Assembly: GCA_943332615.1 (NCBI GenBank)
Contig: CALQQB010000038.1
Coordinates: 1 to 42,730, forward strand
Direction: 5' to 3'
Source: Phenylobacterium deserti
GTDB taxonomy: Bacteria > Pseudomonadota > Alphaproteobacteria > Caulobacterales > Caulobacteraceae
DNA length: 42,730 nt
Within the stretch, counting starts at the first letter, position 1; each line of letters opens with the position of its first letter. Under the pieces are notes generated by a model. That model saw nothing but the letters and a program-made list of their open reading frames with translations. It did not search any database and had not been told where the DNA came from. The translations under genes were made by a program, and so were the position numbers. Below are positions 8,693 to 17,381 of the stretch, piece after piece.

Positions 8693-9622
8693 CTACCTGA
8701 GGAAGTTCAGCAGCGAGGACTCCTTGAGCGACTGGAACACATAGGCTGCCGATTGCACGGACAACTGGGCCTGCTGCAGGGCGGCCGATGCCTCGCCCAT
8801 GTCGGCGTCGGTGATATTGCCCACCATCCCGGCCAGCGAGTTTGCCCGCGTGCCGAGGTCGACGCCCACCGTCTCGACACGCTTCTGGTTGGCCCCGTTG
8901 TGGGCGGTCACGATGGTGACGTCCGACCGGATCTGGTCCCAACCGGCCAGCTGGGCTTCCAGGAAGGTCTTCTGCGCCGCGGTCATCGCGCCGGTGAACG
9001 GGCCCGAGGCGCCCTGGTTGAAGGTCTCGAAGGACTGGAAGGCTGTCAGCATCGGTGTGCCGATGTCGGAGGCCAGTACGCCGGTCGTCACCGTCGTGGA
9101 CTCGTCGAGCTTGGCCTGCACCGGGAAGGTGTCGTTCTTGAAGAAGCTGGCGATCGGCGGGCCGGCTGTGAGGTCGCTCAGCGCCGTGGCGGTCACGGGC
9201 CGGGTATCGACCTGGCCCCCGGAGAAGACATACTTGCCGCCATAGCGGGCATTCATGCCCTCGACGGCATTGTTCATCTGGGCCTGGATGTCCTCGACCA
9301 GAGTGTCGACGCGGCCGGACGCCAGGGCCTCGGACATGATCTGCCGGACCTGCTGGGCGGCGTCGGCGACGCGGGTGAGCCCGGTGTCCTGGGTAGCGAG
9401 CTTGTCGGCGATGAGCTGGTTCTGGTCCTTGAACACGTCCAGGCGCTGCTGCACCGAGCGCATGGCGGTCAGCAGCTCGGACTGCCGCGCGTAGTCCTTC
9501 AGGTCTGTGCCGTTGCGTTGGGTGGCGACCTTTTCGCCGGCGTCCTGTTGCCGCTTCTGGGCGGAGATCAGGTTGGCCAGGACCGCTGAATAGTTGCCGG
9601 GCGTGGTGACGCGAGTGACCAT
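8693..9622 (-). CDS. flgL: Flagellar hook-filament junction protein FlgL
   Basis: A 309-residue junction protein (HAP3) that links the hook cap side to the flagellin filament and is exported by the flagellar type III system. The flagellin-like N-terminal helix is [21 protein letters not shown], with long coiled-coil helices to about 150 ([13 protein letters not shown] marks the start of the variable domain). The C-terminal helix [18 protein letters not shown] ends in NFLR, as in flagellin-type proteins. The ATG has GAGGAA six bases upstream, and this ribosome site overlaps the flgK stop codon, so translation is probably coupled to flgK. It is the second gene of the flgK-flgL operon. Confidence 0.95.
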   Translation of the reverse strand: MVTRVTTPGNYSAVLANLISAQKRQQDAGEKVATQRNGTDLKDYARQSELLTAMRSVQQRLDVFKDQNQLIADKLATQDTGLTRVADAAQQVRQIMSEALASGRVDTLVEDIQAQMNNAVEGMNARYGGKYVFSGGQVDTRPVTATALSDLTAGPPIASFFKNDTFPVQAKLDESTTVTTGVLASDIGTPMLTAFQSFETFNQGASGPFTGAMTAAQKTFLEAQLAGWDQIRSDVTIVTAHNGANQKRVETVGVDLGTRANSLAGMVGNITDADMGEASAALQQAQLSVQSAAYVFQSLKESSLLNFLR

Positions 9623-9632
9623 CGAAGGTTCC

Positions 9633-11729
9633 TCAGACGATGTTGAGCAGGGTTTCGAACAGGTCGTTCGCCGCCGAGATCATGCGAGCCGACGCGTTGA
9701 ATGCCTGCTGGTAGGTGGTGAGATTGACGAGTTCCTCGTCGAGATTGACGCCCTCGACGGATTGACGCCGGGACGTGGCCTCGCTCGAGACCGCCTCGGC
9801 GGAGGACTTGCGGGTGTCGGCCGCCGCGGCGCCCCGACCGATCGCCCCGCCGAACTCCGAGGCGTAGCGCTGGACGGTCATGGTCACCTGGCCCAGCGAA
9901 CCCGCCGCCTGGAACTGGACATTGGTGTCGCCGGATATGGAGACCCCCAGCGCACCGCGCCCGTCGCCCGGACGGACGCCGATCGCGCCGATGGCGGCGG
10001 TAGCGTCAAGCTTGCCCATGGACATCAGGGTCGGGTTGGCGTTCAGCGCGGCGAAGACCTGCAGCCGGCCGGCGCGGGTGGAGCGCTCCTGCACGCCCAG
10101 GCCGAACAGCTGGCTGATCGCCGGTCCGCCGACGCCGCGCGCGGTGTTGTCGGTGAGGATCGAGGCCTGGGCGTCGGTGGGCGCCACCCCCTTGAAGGTG
10201 AGCTCGCCGTTCGCGCCCAGGCTGAAGGCGCCGTAGAGGCCGACGCCGGTGGCGTTGCTGTTCAGCGAGTTGAGCAGGTCGCTCATCAGCGGCGCGGCGG
10301 GCACGGTCACCGTGACATCGCGGATCGGCCGCCCGTCCGGCGTGGACAGGTGCAACGCGATCTGGCCGCCCGGGGTGAAGCCGTGGTTGTCGGTCGCCGT
10401 CAGGCCCGTCGCGTAGTTGGTGAAGCCGGTGGACTTCACCAGATCGTTGAGGCCGAAGAAGTGCGAGAACGCCCGGCCGGTCTTGGCCGACGTGCCCTCG
10501 TCGATCGCCAGGCCGTTGCCGCCGGTGGCGTTCAGGGTCAGGGCTCCATTGGTGAAGGTCGCCGAGCCTGCGGCGCCCAGGGCGGTGTTCAGCCCGGCCA
10601 GGAAGGTGGCGGGCGTGAAGGCGGCGCCGGCCGCGCCGTTCACCGATATCGTGCCGGCGCTGAAGTCGATGGCCACGGTCTTTTGCATGACGCCCGCGGC
10701 GTTGACGACGGCGAGGGTGGAGGTCCCGGTGAAGCCGGTCACCGCGGTCGGCAGGTCCAGGCCGGTGTCGCGCCCGACCATGGCCGCGGGGCCGGGATAG
10801 GCGGCGGAGGCGTTGTGGGCGGCGTTCAGCTGGTCGGCGGCGCGGCTGACGAACTCGCCGAGCTGGTCGTAGAGCTTTGGCAGCTCCTCATCGCGCAGCT
10901 CCATCAGACCGCGCAGTTCGCCGCTGGTCAGCTGGATCGGCTGCTGATTGCTGCTGCCCTCAGGCTGGGCGGTAATGTAGCCGGGGGTGGTGCTGGTGGC
11001 ATTGTACGTCAGCTTGGCCGCGCCATTGCCGGCCAGCAGCACACCCTCGACCGAGCGGACATCGACGCCGCCGCCAAGCCTCGGGGCGCTGCGCACGTTC
11101 ATCAGGCCGGCGAGCTGGTCCAGCAGCTGGCTCTGGATGTTTTCCGAGCCGGAAGCGTCGGCGCCCACGAGCTTGGCGCGATTGATGTCGCCGTTGAGCT
11201 TGCTGATCTCCGTCAGCAGACCGTTGGCCTGGGTGACCCCGGCGCTGATCTGGGTCTCGACCGTGTCGCCCAGCGAGACGATCTGGCTGTTGATGCGACC
11301 GGCCTCGCTGAGGAAATCCTCGACATTCCCCAGGGCCTGGCTGCGCAACAGGGTCGAGGATGGATCGTCCGCAGCCTTGGCGAATGCGCCGTAGACCTTT
11401 TCCAGCCGGTTGAAGAAGAAGCCGTCGGCCGAGGGGTCGCCGAACAGGCTCTGGGCGTTGTCCAGGTACTGCGAGACCGCATCCCATCGTTTGGCGTCCG
11501 ACGCGGCCGAGAGCGAGGCCATCTGCAGGTACTGGTCGGTGATGCGTTTGACGCCATCGATCCGGACGCCCATCCCGACGCCATCGACGACGTTCTGTTC
11601 CTGGTTCACGGCCTTGCGGACGTAGCCGGGCGTGTTGACGTTGGCGATGTTGTCGGACACCGCCCGGAGCGAGGCCTGGGCGGCCTGCAAGCCGGATGCA
11701 GCGGTCTTCAGTGCGACGCCGAGGGTCAT
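9633..11729 (-). CDS. flgK: Flagellar hook-associated protein FlgK
   Basis: A 698-residue junction protein (HAP1) that sits on the distal end of the hook. The N terminus carries the flagellar rod/hook signature ALKTAASGLQAAQASLRAVSDN followed by IANVNTPGYVRK. The C terminus has the heptad-rich VNLDEELVNLTTYQQAFNAS and FETLLNIV ending shared by FlgK proteins. It is longer than the ~550 residues of enterobacterial FlgK; the extra length is in the Gly/Ala/Thr-rich central domain exposed on the surface. The ATG has GGAGG eight bases upstream. It is transcribed divergently from fliK, with a sigma-54 type promoter at 11875-11890 reading towards it. Confidence 0.97.
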   Translation of the reverse strand: MTLGVALKTAASGLQAAQASLRAVSDNIANVNTPGYVRKAVNQEQNVVDGVGMGVRIDGVKRITDQYLQMASLSAASDAKRWDAVSQYLDNAQSLFGDPSADGFFFNRLEKVYGAFAKAADDPSSTLLRSQALGNVEDFLSEAGRINSQIVSLGDTVETQISAGVTQANGLLTEISKLNGDINRAKLVGADASGSENIQSQLLDQLAGLMNVRSAPRLGGGVDVRSVEGVLLAGNGAAKLTYNATSTTPGYITAQPEGSSNQQPIQLTSGELRGLMELRDEELPKLYDQLGEFVSRAADQLNAAHNASAAYPGPAAMVGRDTGLDLPTAVTGFTGTSTLAVVNAAGVMQKTVAIDFSAGTISVNGAAGAAFTPATFLAGLNTALGAAGSATFTNGALTLNATGGNGLAIDEGTSAKTGRAFSHFFGLNDLVKSTGFTNYATGLTATDNHGFTPGGQIALHLSTPDGRPIRDVTVTVPAAPLMSDLLNSLNSNATGVGLYGAFSLGANGELTFKGVAPTDAQASILTDNTARGVGGPAISQLFGLGVQERSTRAGRLQVFAALNANPTLMSMGKLDATAAIGAIGVRPGDGRGALGVSISGDTNVQFQAAGSLGQVTMTVQRYASEFGGAIGRGAAAADTRKSSAEAVSSEATSRRQSVEGVNLDEELVNLTTYQQAFNASARMISAANDLFETLLNIV

Positions 11730-11874
11730 CGGTTAGGCCTCCGCCCGGCAAAGGCTGACGTATGACCCGGCGGATTCTGCCGGGACATGGGTGGACGCAC
11801 ACGCGTCAGGCCGGTAATTATTCAATGTTTTCAACATGACCCCTCCTGGGGCCGTATGGTTTGCAAAGTATGAG

Positions 11875-11890
11875 CGCAAGACCCGCGCCA
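11875..11890 (-). promoter_or_regulatory. Sigma-54 type promoter for flgK-flgL
   Basis: Read on the minus strand, this is TGGCGCGGGTCTTGCG. It keeps the GG and GC dinucleotides of the -24/-12 consensus TGGCAC-N5-TTGC at the correct spacing. It lies about 145 bases before the flgK start and points towards it. In Caulobacter the corresponding flaN (flgKL) operon is known to use sigma-54 with the activator FlbD. Confidence 0.75.
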
Positions 11891-12115
11891 GTTTTGCAGC
11901 CCCTCCTTGCCAAGCCTCGCGCGTGCGCGAGGGCGGGCCCGTTCATCTTCCCGCCGGCGTTCCGGCGATCGGCTGAGGTCGCGGGCCGGGTTGTCGCGAG
12001 ACCGGCAGGTAACCGCCCACCAGGACGTTCGCGGCCCGGCAATTTCGGCCTTGAGGTCACCGCAGGTGTGCCGGGAAATCTGATTTTCATCAATTGAATC
12101 AGATCTTTGAGAAAC

Positions 12116-12131
12116 TGGCCCAGGGGTTGCT
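12116..12131 (+). promoter_or_regulatory. Sigma-54 type promoter for fliK-flgD-flgE
   Basis: The sequence TGGCCCAGGGGTTGCT fits TGGCAC-N5-TTGC with only one changed base in the -24 block and exact spacing. Transcription would start near 12142, leaving a leader of about 60 bases before the fliK ATG at 12202. This position argues against the longer fliK frame that begins at 12094, upstream of the promoter. Confidence 0.8.
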
Positions 12132-12201
12132 CCTGATTTTACCGAACGAGCCCGGCGCAGGACGCGCTGCACCTCCCATCGAACCCAGGCCTCCCCGGAA
12201 C

Positions 12202-13824
12202 ATGACCGCGAACGCGCTCAACATCGCCGCTCCCAACGCCGCCGCCCTCATGGCTGGCGGAGCCAAGGGGCGCGCATCCGCCCTCGGCAACCTGGCCCCC
12301 GGCGGTAAGGCGGACGGTCCGTTGGCCGGCTTCGAAGCCCTGCTCGCCACTCTCTTCCCGCAAGCCGCCCCCACCACCACCACGGCCGCCGCGGCCGCGA
12401 CGGCGAGCCCCCAGGCGTCAGGCAGCGGCGGACTGGCGACAAGCGCCGAGCAGCTCGGCCCGGGCGCAGCGGCCGGCGACGAGGACAAGGCCCCGGCCGA
12501 GGCCGAACTCGCCGCCTGGACCACCGTCGCCAGCCCAGATGCGGCGCTGGCGGTCTGCCTGATCGCCATCCCGGTCCCCGCCCCCGAAGTCACCCTTAAG
12601 ACGCCGCAGGGCGAGAGCGTCCAGAGCAGCCCGCCGACCGGCCAGCTGCGAGCGCTGATCCCGTTCGGCATCGGCCAGGCGCTGGTGACCGGGCCCGGAA
12701 AAACTGAACTTGCGCCGGAAGCCGACCAGGCCGTCGAGCCCGGGCTGGAGCACGCGCCGCCCGGGCTCGCGACCATCGCTGCGGCCGACGCCGCCGCCGC
12801 CAAGGCGCCGCCGCACCGCCCCATAGACGCAGGCTTCGCCCCGCCGCCAGCTGTCGAGACCCAGGTCGCCGCCAAGGCCGCACCGCAGCGCCCCATCGCC
12901 GCGGGCTTCGCCCCGCCGCCAGCTGTCGAGGCCCAGGTCGCCGCCAAGGCCGCAATCGCCGAAGGGCACGTGACCGACGCCCCACCGCCTCAATCCATCG
13001 TGCCGCAGACCGAAACGCCCCCGCCGGTCATCGCCGCCAGCCTGCCCCCGCCGCCTCGGGACGCGGCGCCACAGGCGACCACCCCGGCCTCCAGGACCCA
13101 GAAGGCCGAACGCGGCAAGGCGGGCACGGAGACCGCCGCTCTCGACGACGCCACGGCTCCGACTGGCGTCGCCAAGCCAGCGACCGCGCGCGCCGCGATC
13201 ACCACCGCCAAGCCCGCTTCGCCTGACGCTGACGCCGACGCGGCGGGTGGCGAGGCTGCGCCCGCCAGGATCGAGCCCGACCAGCGCGATCCGGCGTTCA
13301 GTCTCGAGACCCGCGCCACAACCACGTCGCTCACGCCAGCCGCGCACATCGCCCATGCGGTGCGCGGCGCTCCGGAAACCGTCGCCAATCTGGCCGCCCA
13401 GATCCTCAAGAAGCTCGAGGGCCAGTCCACGCGCTTCGACCTGGAACTCGACCCGGCTGGTCTCGGCAAGGTCAATGTCCGGCTGGAGATCGGCGCCCAG
13501 GGCGCGCTCACGGCCGCCATGAGCTTCGACAATCCGCAGGCGGCCGCCGAACTGCGCGGCCGCGCCGCGGAACTGCAGAAGGCGCTCGAACAGGCCGGGT
13601 TCAACCTGGCCGGCGGCTTGACCTTCGATGTCGCGAGCGACCGCGGCCAGCAACAGCAACCCGGCCAGCCTTGGCAGGACCAGGGCGAGGCCGCCGGCCG
13701 CGCTTTCCGGCGCCAGGCCTTCGATGCCGCGCTCGATACGGCCGGCGACGCCAATGAAACGGCCACGAACGGCGCGCTGCGCCTGAGGCGCGGGGTCACC
13801 GCCGGACTGGATGTGAGGATCTGA
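12202..13824 (+). CDS. fliK: Flagellar hook-length control protein FliK
   Basis: A 540-residue secreted ruler and substrate-specificity switch protein. The long N-terminal part (to about residue 390) is Ala/Pro-rich and disordered-looking, as usual for FliK rulers. The conserved C-terminal domain is clear from TRFDLELDPAGLGKVNVRLE (about residue 410) through ALTAAMSFDNPQAAAELR to ALEQAGFNLAGGLTFDV, matching the Flg_hook domain that contacts FlhB. Residues 201-248 are two tandem 24-residue repeats. I start at the ATG 12202, downstream of the sigma-54 promoter. flgD follows after two bases, so translation is coupled. Confidence 0.9.
   Translation: MTANALNIAAPNAAALMAGGAKGRASALGNLAPGGKADGPLAGFEALLATLFPQAAPTTTTAAAAATASPQASGSGGLATSAEQLGPGAAAGDEDKAPAEAELAAWTTVASPDAALAVCLIAIPVPAPEVTLKTPQGESVQSSPPTGQLRALIPFGIGQALVTGPGKTELAPEADQAVEPGLEHAPPGLATIAAADAAAAKAPPHRPIDAGFAPPPAVETQVAAKAAPQRPIAAGFAPPPAVEAQVAAKAAIAEGHVTDAPPPQSIVPQTETPPPVIAASLPPPPRDAAPQATTPASRTQKAERGKAGTETAALDDATAPTGVAKPATARAAITTAKPASPDADADAAGGEAAPARIEPDQRDPAFSLETRATTTSLTPAAHIAHAVRGAPETVANLAAQILKKLEGQSTRFDLELDPAGLGKVNVRLEIGAQGALTAAMSFDNPQAAAELRGRAAELQKALEQAGFNLAGGLTFDVASDRGQQQQPGQPWQDQGEAAGRAFRRQAFDAALDTAGDANETATNGALRLRRGVTAGLDVRI
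12802..12945 (+). repeat. Two tandem 72-base units inside fliK
   Basis: Units 12802-12873 and 12874-12945 each encode 24 residues of the form K-A-x-P-x-R-P-I-x-A-G-F-A-P-P-P-A-V-E-x-Q-V-A-A. Only four or five residues differ between the units, and differences at DNA level are few, so the duplication is fairly recent. A third unit begins (KAA) but breaks down. The repeat lies in the ruler part of the protein. Confidence 0.9.
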
Positions 13825-13826
13825 CC

Positions 13827-14600
13827 ATGGCTGACACAATCGGCGCCATCGCCGCGACCACCAAGACCTCGACCAGCGCTTCCGACACCAGCGCGCTGGG
13901 TCGCGCGCGGCTGGCGGAGAACTTCGACACCTTCCTGTCGCTGCTGACCACGCAGCTGAAGAACCAGGACCCGCTGTCGCCGTTGGACTCCAACCAGTTC
14001 ACCCAGCAGATCGTGCAGATGACCGGCGTGGAGCAGCAACTCCAGACCAACGACCTCCTGAAGAAACTGGTGTCCAACACCGGCTCGGGAGTGTCGACCG
14101 CGGTCAGCCTGATCGGCAAGGAGGTTCGCGCCGAGACCGCCGACGCCGGCCTGAAGGACGGCAAGGCTGCCTGGACCTACAACCTCGAGCGCGCCGCAGA
14201 CGACGTGAAGCTTGAGGTCCTCAATTCAAAAGGCGCCGTCGTCCAGTCGATCGCGCCAACTGAGAACAAGGCCGGCGATCACCCGTTCGTCTGGGACGGC
14301 AAGGGCGCGGTCGGCACGCCCCAAGCCGCCGGGACCTACACCCTTCGCATCACCGCGAAGGACAGCCAGGGCACGACGGTGGTCTCCAAGGTCTTCGCCG
14401 ACGGCCTGGTCACCGGCGTGGAGCAGAAGGACGGCGCCACCCTGCTGAGCGTCAACGGCGCTCAGGTCTCCTGGGACAAGATTCTCAATATCCGCCAGCC
14501 GGCCACCACAACCGCCTCCGCTCCGACGGGGACGACGGCCACGACCGGCTCAACCACCAGCAACACGGGCGACAAAACGTCGTCTCCAGCGGCGGCCTGA
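13827..14600 (+). CDS. flgD: Flagellar hook assembly (capping) protein FlgD
   Basis: A 257-residue scaffold that caps the growing hook and is lost when the hook is finished. Residues about 30-60 hold the FlgD N-terminal signature NFDTFLSLLTTQLKNQDPLS followed by LDSNQFTQQIVQMTGVEQQ. The central part is the FlgD Ig-like and tudor-like domains, including FVWDGKGAVGTPQAAGTYTL, a conserved FlgD segment. The last ~30 residues are a Thr/Ser-rich low-complexity tail. The gene starts two bases after the fliK stop and 54 bases before flgE, inside one operon. Confidence 0.96.
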   Translation: MADTIGAIAATTKTSTSASDTSALGRARLAENFDTFLSLLTTQLKNQDPLSPLDSNQFTQQIVQMTGVEQQLQTNDLLKKLVSNTGSGVSTAVSLIGKEVRAETADAGLKDGKAAWTYNLERAADDVKLEVLNSKGAVVQSIAPTENKAGDHPFVWDGKGAVGTPQAAGTYTLRITAKDSQGTTVVSKVFADGLVTGVEQKDGATLLSVNGAQVSWDKILNIRQPATTTASAPTGTTATTGSTTSNTGDKTSSPAAA

Positions 14601-14654
14601 CGGCCGACCCGATCGCCTTAGCGAACACCCGATTCAAGAGAACGGAACGAAGTC

Positions 14655-16079
14655 ATGTCCATCAATTCAGCTCTGCTGGCCGGCGTCTCGGGCCTGGTCG
14701 CCAATTCCTCGGCGCTCGCGGCCATCTCCGACAACATCGCCAACGTCAACACGACTGGTTACAAGCGTAATCAGGTGAATTTCGCCAATGCCGTCACCTC
14801 GCAGGCGGTGAAGGGCCGGTACTCGGCCGGCGGTGTGCAGGGCATCACGCGCCAGTTCGTGAGCCAACAGGGCCTGATCCAGGCTTCGGGCTCCGCGACC
14901 GATCTGGCGATCGCCGGCGACGGCTTCTTCGTTGTCGCTGACAAGGGCGCAGGCCTGACGGCGGCCGACGCGCGCAAATTCACCCGCCAGGGCTCGTTCA
15001 GCGTGGATGCCGACGGATTCCTGAAGAACGACTCCAACCTCTACCTGCAGGGTTGGCCCGTACAGACCAACGGCAGTTTCGACGTCAACCCGTCCGACCT
15101 GACGAAGATGCAGTCCATCAACGTGAAGAACCTGGGCGCCGCGGTCCAGGCCTCCACCAGCGTCGGAATCAGCGCCAACCTCGACAAGGGTCAGGTGCTC
15201 TCGCCCGCCGCAGGCTCTCTGGGCCCACCGATCGTCGCGCCCACCTACACCAATGCCACCAACACCTCGATGGCCGACTACGCCAACGGCGCCGCCACCG
15301 GCACCAAGCCCGACTTCACCATCGAGATGAACCTGGTCGATTCCACCGGCGGTTCGCGCAAGGTCGCCATGGCGTTTCTGCGGAGCTCGGCGGCGCCCAA
15401 CCAGTGGAACGCCGAAATCTACGCCGTGCCCGCCGCAGACGTGCAGGTCGGCACCAACCAGCCGGGCCAGTTGAAGCGCGGCGTCGTCAACTTCAACCCG
15501 GACGGGACCATCAACCTTTCCACGAGCACCCTGTTCGGGGCCGCCGGGGCGACACCGCAGATCGTTCTGGCCGCCTCCACGGCCACCGGCACAGCCGCCG
15601 CGCCCGCCTGGAGCACCAGCAGCGGTATCGCGGCCCAGACGGTCGCTCTCGACCTGACGAAGATCAGTCAGTACTCGGCGACCTCCACGGTAAACTCGAT
15701 CAGCTCCGACGGCGCCGGTGTCGGCAATGTAGTCGCCATCGAGGTCGATGACGTTGGCATCGTGTCGGCGATCTACGACAACAGCCAGATCCGGACGGTG
15801 GCCAAGGTCGGCATCGCAACGTTCCCGAATTCCGACGGCCTGGCCGCCGTGAGCGGCAACGCCTACCGGCCGACAATCCAAGCCGGCGAGATGACGGTGA
15901 AGGAAGCCGGCATCGGCGGAGCGGGCAGGGTCTCGCCCTCAAGCCTGGAAGCTTCGACCGTCGATCTCTCGTCCGAATTCACCGGGCTGATCCAAACTCA
16001 GAAAGCTTACTCTGCGTCGTCAAAGATCATTACGACCGCCGACCAGATGCTCGAGGAGCTTATCAACATCAAGCGATAG
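14655..16079 (+). CDS. flgE: Flagellar hook protein FlgE
   Basis: A 474-residue structural protein that polymerises into the hook, the universal joint of the flagellum. The N terminus has the rod/hook family signature ALLAGVSGLVANSSALAAIS then DNIANVNTTGYKR. GDGFFVV (about residue 92) and FTRQGSFSVDADGFL follow. The C terminus ends with SSEFTGLIQTQKAYSASSKI and MLEELINIKR, the conserved helix that packs in the inner tube. The ribosome site before the ATG is weak (GGAACGAAG). It is the third gene of the fliK-flgD-flgE transcript and should be expressed from the sigma-54 promoter at 12116. Confidence 0.97.
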   Translation: MSINSALLAGVSGLVANSSALAAISDNIANVNTTGYKRNQVNFANAVTSQAVKGRYSAGGVQGITRQFVSQQGLIQASGSATDLAIAGDGFFVVADKGAGLTAADARKFTRQGSFSVDADGFLKNDSNLYLQGWPVQTNGSFDVNPSDLTKMQSINVKNLGAAVQASTSVGISANLDKGQVLSPAAGSLGPPIVAPTYTNATNTSMADYANGAATGTKPDFTIEMNLVDSTGGSRKVAMAFLRSSAAPNQWNAEIYAVPAADVQVGTNQPGQLKRGVVNFNPDGTINLSTSTLFGAAGATPQIVLAASTATGTAAAPAWSTSSGIAAQTVALDLTKISQYSATSTVNSISSDGAGVGNVVAIEVDDVGIVSAIYDNSQIRTVAKVGIATFPNSDGLAAVSGNAYRPTIQAGEMTVKEAGIGGAGRVSPSSLEASTVDLSSEFTGLIQTQKAYSASSKIITTADQMLEELINIKR

Positions 16080-16116
16080 ATTTCTTAGTATTCGTCGCAT
16101 AGATCCCGCCATGATC

Positions 16117-16131
16117 TTAATTGTACTAAAA
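16117..16131 (+). promoter_or_regulatory. Possible degenerate CtrA box upstream of sciP
   Basis: TTAA followed seven bases later by AAAA, in the only AT-rich part of the flgE-sciP gap. The CtrA consensus is TTAA-N7-TTAA, so only the first half-site is intact. In Caulobacter sciP is a cell-cycle gene linked to CtrA, which makes the site plausible, but the sequence support is weak. Confidence 0.25.
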
Positions 16132-16246
16132 TGGGACACGACGAAGCGCGTCAGTAGGTGTTTCTTTACTAAGTCGATTCAGCGGCCGTTAGGAGCCGCC
16201 GCGTATGTTTCCCGTCAATTAGTGATGGTGAGGCGCTAGAAAGCCC

Positions 16247-16534
16247 ATGCTGCAACAACAACAGACGCGCACGAATAGTCGCGGTGAGTCCTATGTCATC
16301 GGGCCGACAGGCATACCGCTGACCCGCAACGATCTGCCGCCGCCGAACACCGGGCGCTGGGTCATCCGACGCAAGGCCGAGGTTGTGGCGGCCGTGCGGG
16401 GCGGACTGATCTCGCTGGATGAGGCGCTGGAGCGATACTCGCTCACCAACGACGAGTTTCTCTCCTGGCAGCGTTCGATCGAACGACACGGGATGGCCGG
16501 CCTCCGGACAACCCGCCTGCAGCAGTACCGCTGA
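16247..16534 (+). CDS. sciP: SciP-type CtrA inhibitory protein (DUF1153)
   Basis: A 95-residue helix-turn-helix protein of the DUF1153 family. In Caulobacter, SciP binds the master regulator CtrA and blocks its recruitment of RNA polymerase in G1 (swarmer) cells. The family core is unmistakable: YVIGPTGIPLTRNDLPPP, then RWVIRRKAEVVAAVRGGLIS, LDEALERYSLTNDEFLSWQ, and the end AGLRTTRLQQYR. A short variable N terminus of about 15 residues precedes it. It directly follows the hook operon, as in Caulobacter, but has its own 167-base upstream region. A rho-independent terminator at 16570-16603 ends the unit. Confidence 0.93.
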   Translation: MLQQQQTRTNSRGESYVIGPTGIPLTRNDLPPPNTGRWVIRRKAEVVAAVRGGLISLDEALERYSLTNDEFLSWQRSIERHGMAGLRTTRLQQYR

Positions 16535-16569
16535 GCCGTCCACTCCCCCCCGGACGGATCGCGATATGG

Positions 16570-16603
16570 CCGGTCGCGCTCGCCCCCGAGCGCGGCCGGT
16601 TTT
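16570..16603 (+). terminator. Rho-independent terminator after sciP
   Basis: A 13-pair GC-rich stem (arms 16570-16582 and 16587-16599, one T-G wobble) with a CCCC loop is followed by TTTT at 16600-16603. It lies 35 bases after the sciP stop and just before the end of the convergent rusA gene. Confidence 0.85.
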
Positions 16604-16614
16604 GCGGTCAGGCT

Positions 16615-16971
16615 TCAGGACAGGCGCCGCACCAGGACCGTGATCCGTTCCCGCTCGCCCGGCCGGCGCTCCACCAGCAGCCGCGCCACCTGGGCGTCGT
16701 CGTGGAAGGCGTAGCCCTTGATGGCGTCGAGGATCGCCTTGGCCAGGTTGTCCAGGTCCATCCACGGCGGCTCGCCGACATATTCCATGCCGATCTCGAC
16801 CGAGAAGTCGCCCCAGGCCGGCCGGGACCCCCGCCAGGCCTTGCGGAAGAACTCGTAGATCAGCGGCTTGTAGTATTTGCCCTGGGTGGTCAGTCCATCG
16901 ACCGTGAGCTCCATCAGCCCGTCGGCCTCGCGGGCGCGCACCTTGCCGTGCTGGGTCCAGGCGTCGGTCAC
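16615..16971 (-). CDS. RusA-family Holliday junction resolvase
   Basis: A 118-residue endonuclease, the usual RusA size, which cuts four-way DNA junctions. The catalytic acidic cluster is visible: Asp72 and Asp74 in WMDLDNLAKAILDAIKG, and Asp91/Asp92 in FHDDAQVARL, matching Asp70, Asp72 and Asp91 of E. coli RusA. The start is GTG at 16969-16971, overlapping the vapC stop by four bases (GTGA), so translation is coupled to the toxin gene. RusA proteins are usually prophage-encoded, but no other phage gene is near. It could be an old domesticated gene that now shares the vapBC promoter. Confidence 0.9.
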   Translation of the reverse strand: MTDAWTQHGKVRAREADGLMELTVDGLTTQGKYYKPLIYEFFRKAWRGSRPAWGDFSVEIGMEYVGEPPWMDLDNLAKAILDAIKGYAFHDDAQVARLLVERRPGERERITVLVRRLS

Positions 16972-17381
16972 GGATCGAAGAGGGGAACGTTCTCGGCCGC
17001 CGCTGCGGACCTCAGCGGTCGATCGAGCGTGGCGAGCGGAACGCGAAGTCTACGGGCCAACTCCAGATAGGCGGCGTCGTAGACCGTCAGGCCATGCTGT
17101 GCGGCCAGCATCGCGATGGCGCGCAGCACGTCGGCGGTCGGCGCGGGCTCGGACCGGATATCGACCACGCCCAAATCGGCAAGACCATCCGCAACCGCGC
17201 CTGGCGCAAGGCGTTTGCGGCGAACATTCACGAGCAGGACATTGGCGACCTCGAAGGCGAAGAGCGCAGGCACGTCGGCGCCGCCGACGATGGCCGCCGA
17301 GATGGCCCGATCAGCCGACGCCGCCTCTTCGTCGGGCATCAGCCATGAAATCGCGACGGAGGAGTCTATGACGAGGCTCAA
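16968..17381 (-). CDS. vapC: PIN-domain toxin (VapC family)
   Basis: A 137-residue PIN ribonuclease toxin. VapC enzymes cleave tRNA or rRNA with Mg2+ held by four acidic residues, here Asp6 (VIDSSV), Glu44 (AFEVANVL), Asp102 (TVYDAAYLELA) and Asp120 (ATLDRPL), all in the right places for a working enzyme. The start is TTG at 17379-17381 and overlaps the antitoxin stop by four bases (TTGA). The unusual start may keep toxin yield below antitoxin yield. Downstream it overlaps rusA by four bases. Confidence 0.93.
   Translation of the reverse strand: MSLVIDSSVAISWLMPDEEAASADRAISAAIVGGADVPALFAFEVANVLLVNVRRKRLAPGAVADGLADLGVVDIRSEPAPTADVLRAIAMLAAQHGLTVYDAAYLELARRLRVPLATLDRPLRSAAAAENVPLFDP

Larger units (their letters stand above)
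11730..12201. promoter_or_regulatory. Divergent flagellar control region between flgK and fliK
   Basis: This 472-base region carries outward-facing sigma-54 promoters at 11875-11890 (minus) and 12116-12131 (plus). Between them the core CCGGCA appears at 12002-12007, inside CCCGGCA at 12035-12041, and inverted as TGCCGGG at 12069-12075. These could be shared activator (ftr/FlbD-like) sites, but I assign them by position and repetition only. An AT-rich stretch (12078-12110) next to the plus promoter could be a bending site. No gene is evident in the region. Confidence 0.55.

Noticed and set aside
9594..11765. 723-codon plus-strand open frame antisense to flgK
   Set aside because: Low-complexity translation and complete overlap with a clear flgK gene on the other strand; a compositional shadow.
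12094..12201. Earlier TTG start for fliK
   Set aside because: It lies upstream of the sigma-54 promoter at 12116-12131 and would not be on the transcript.
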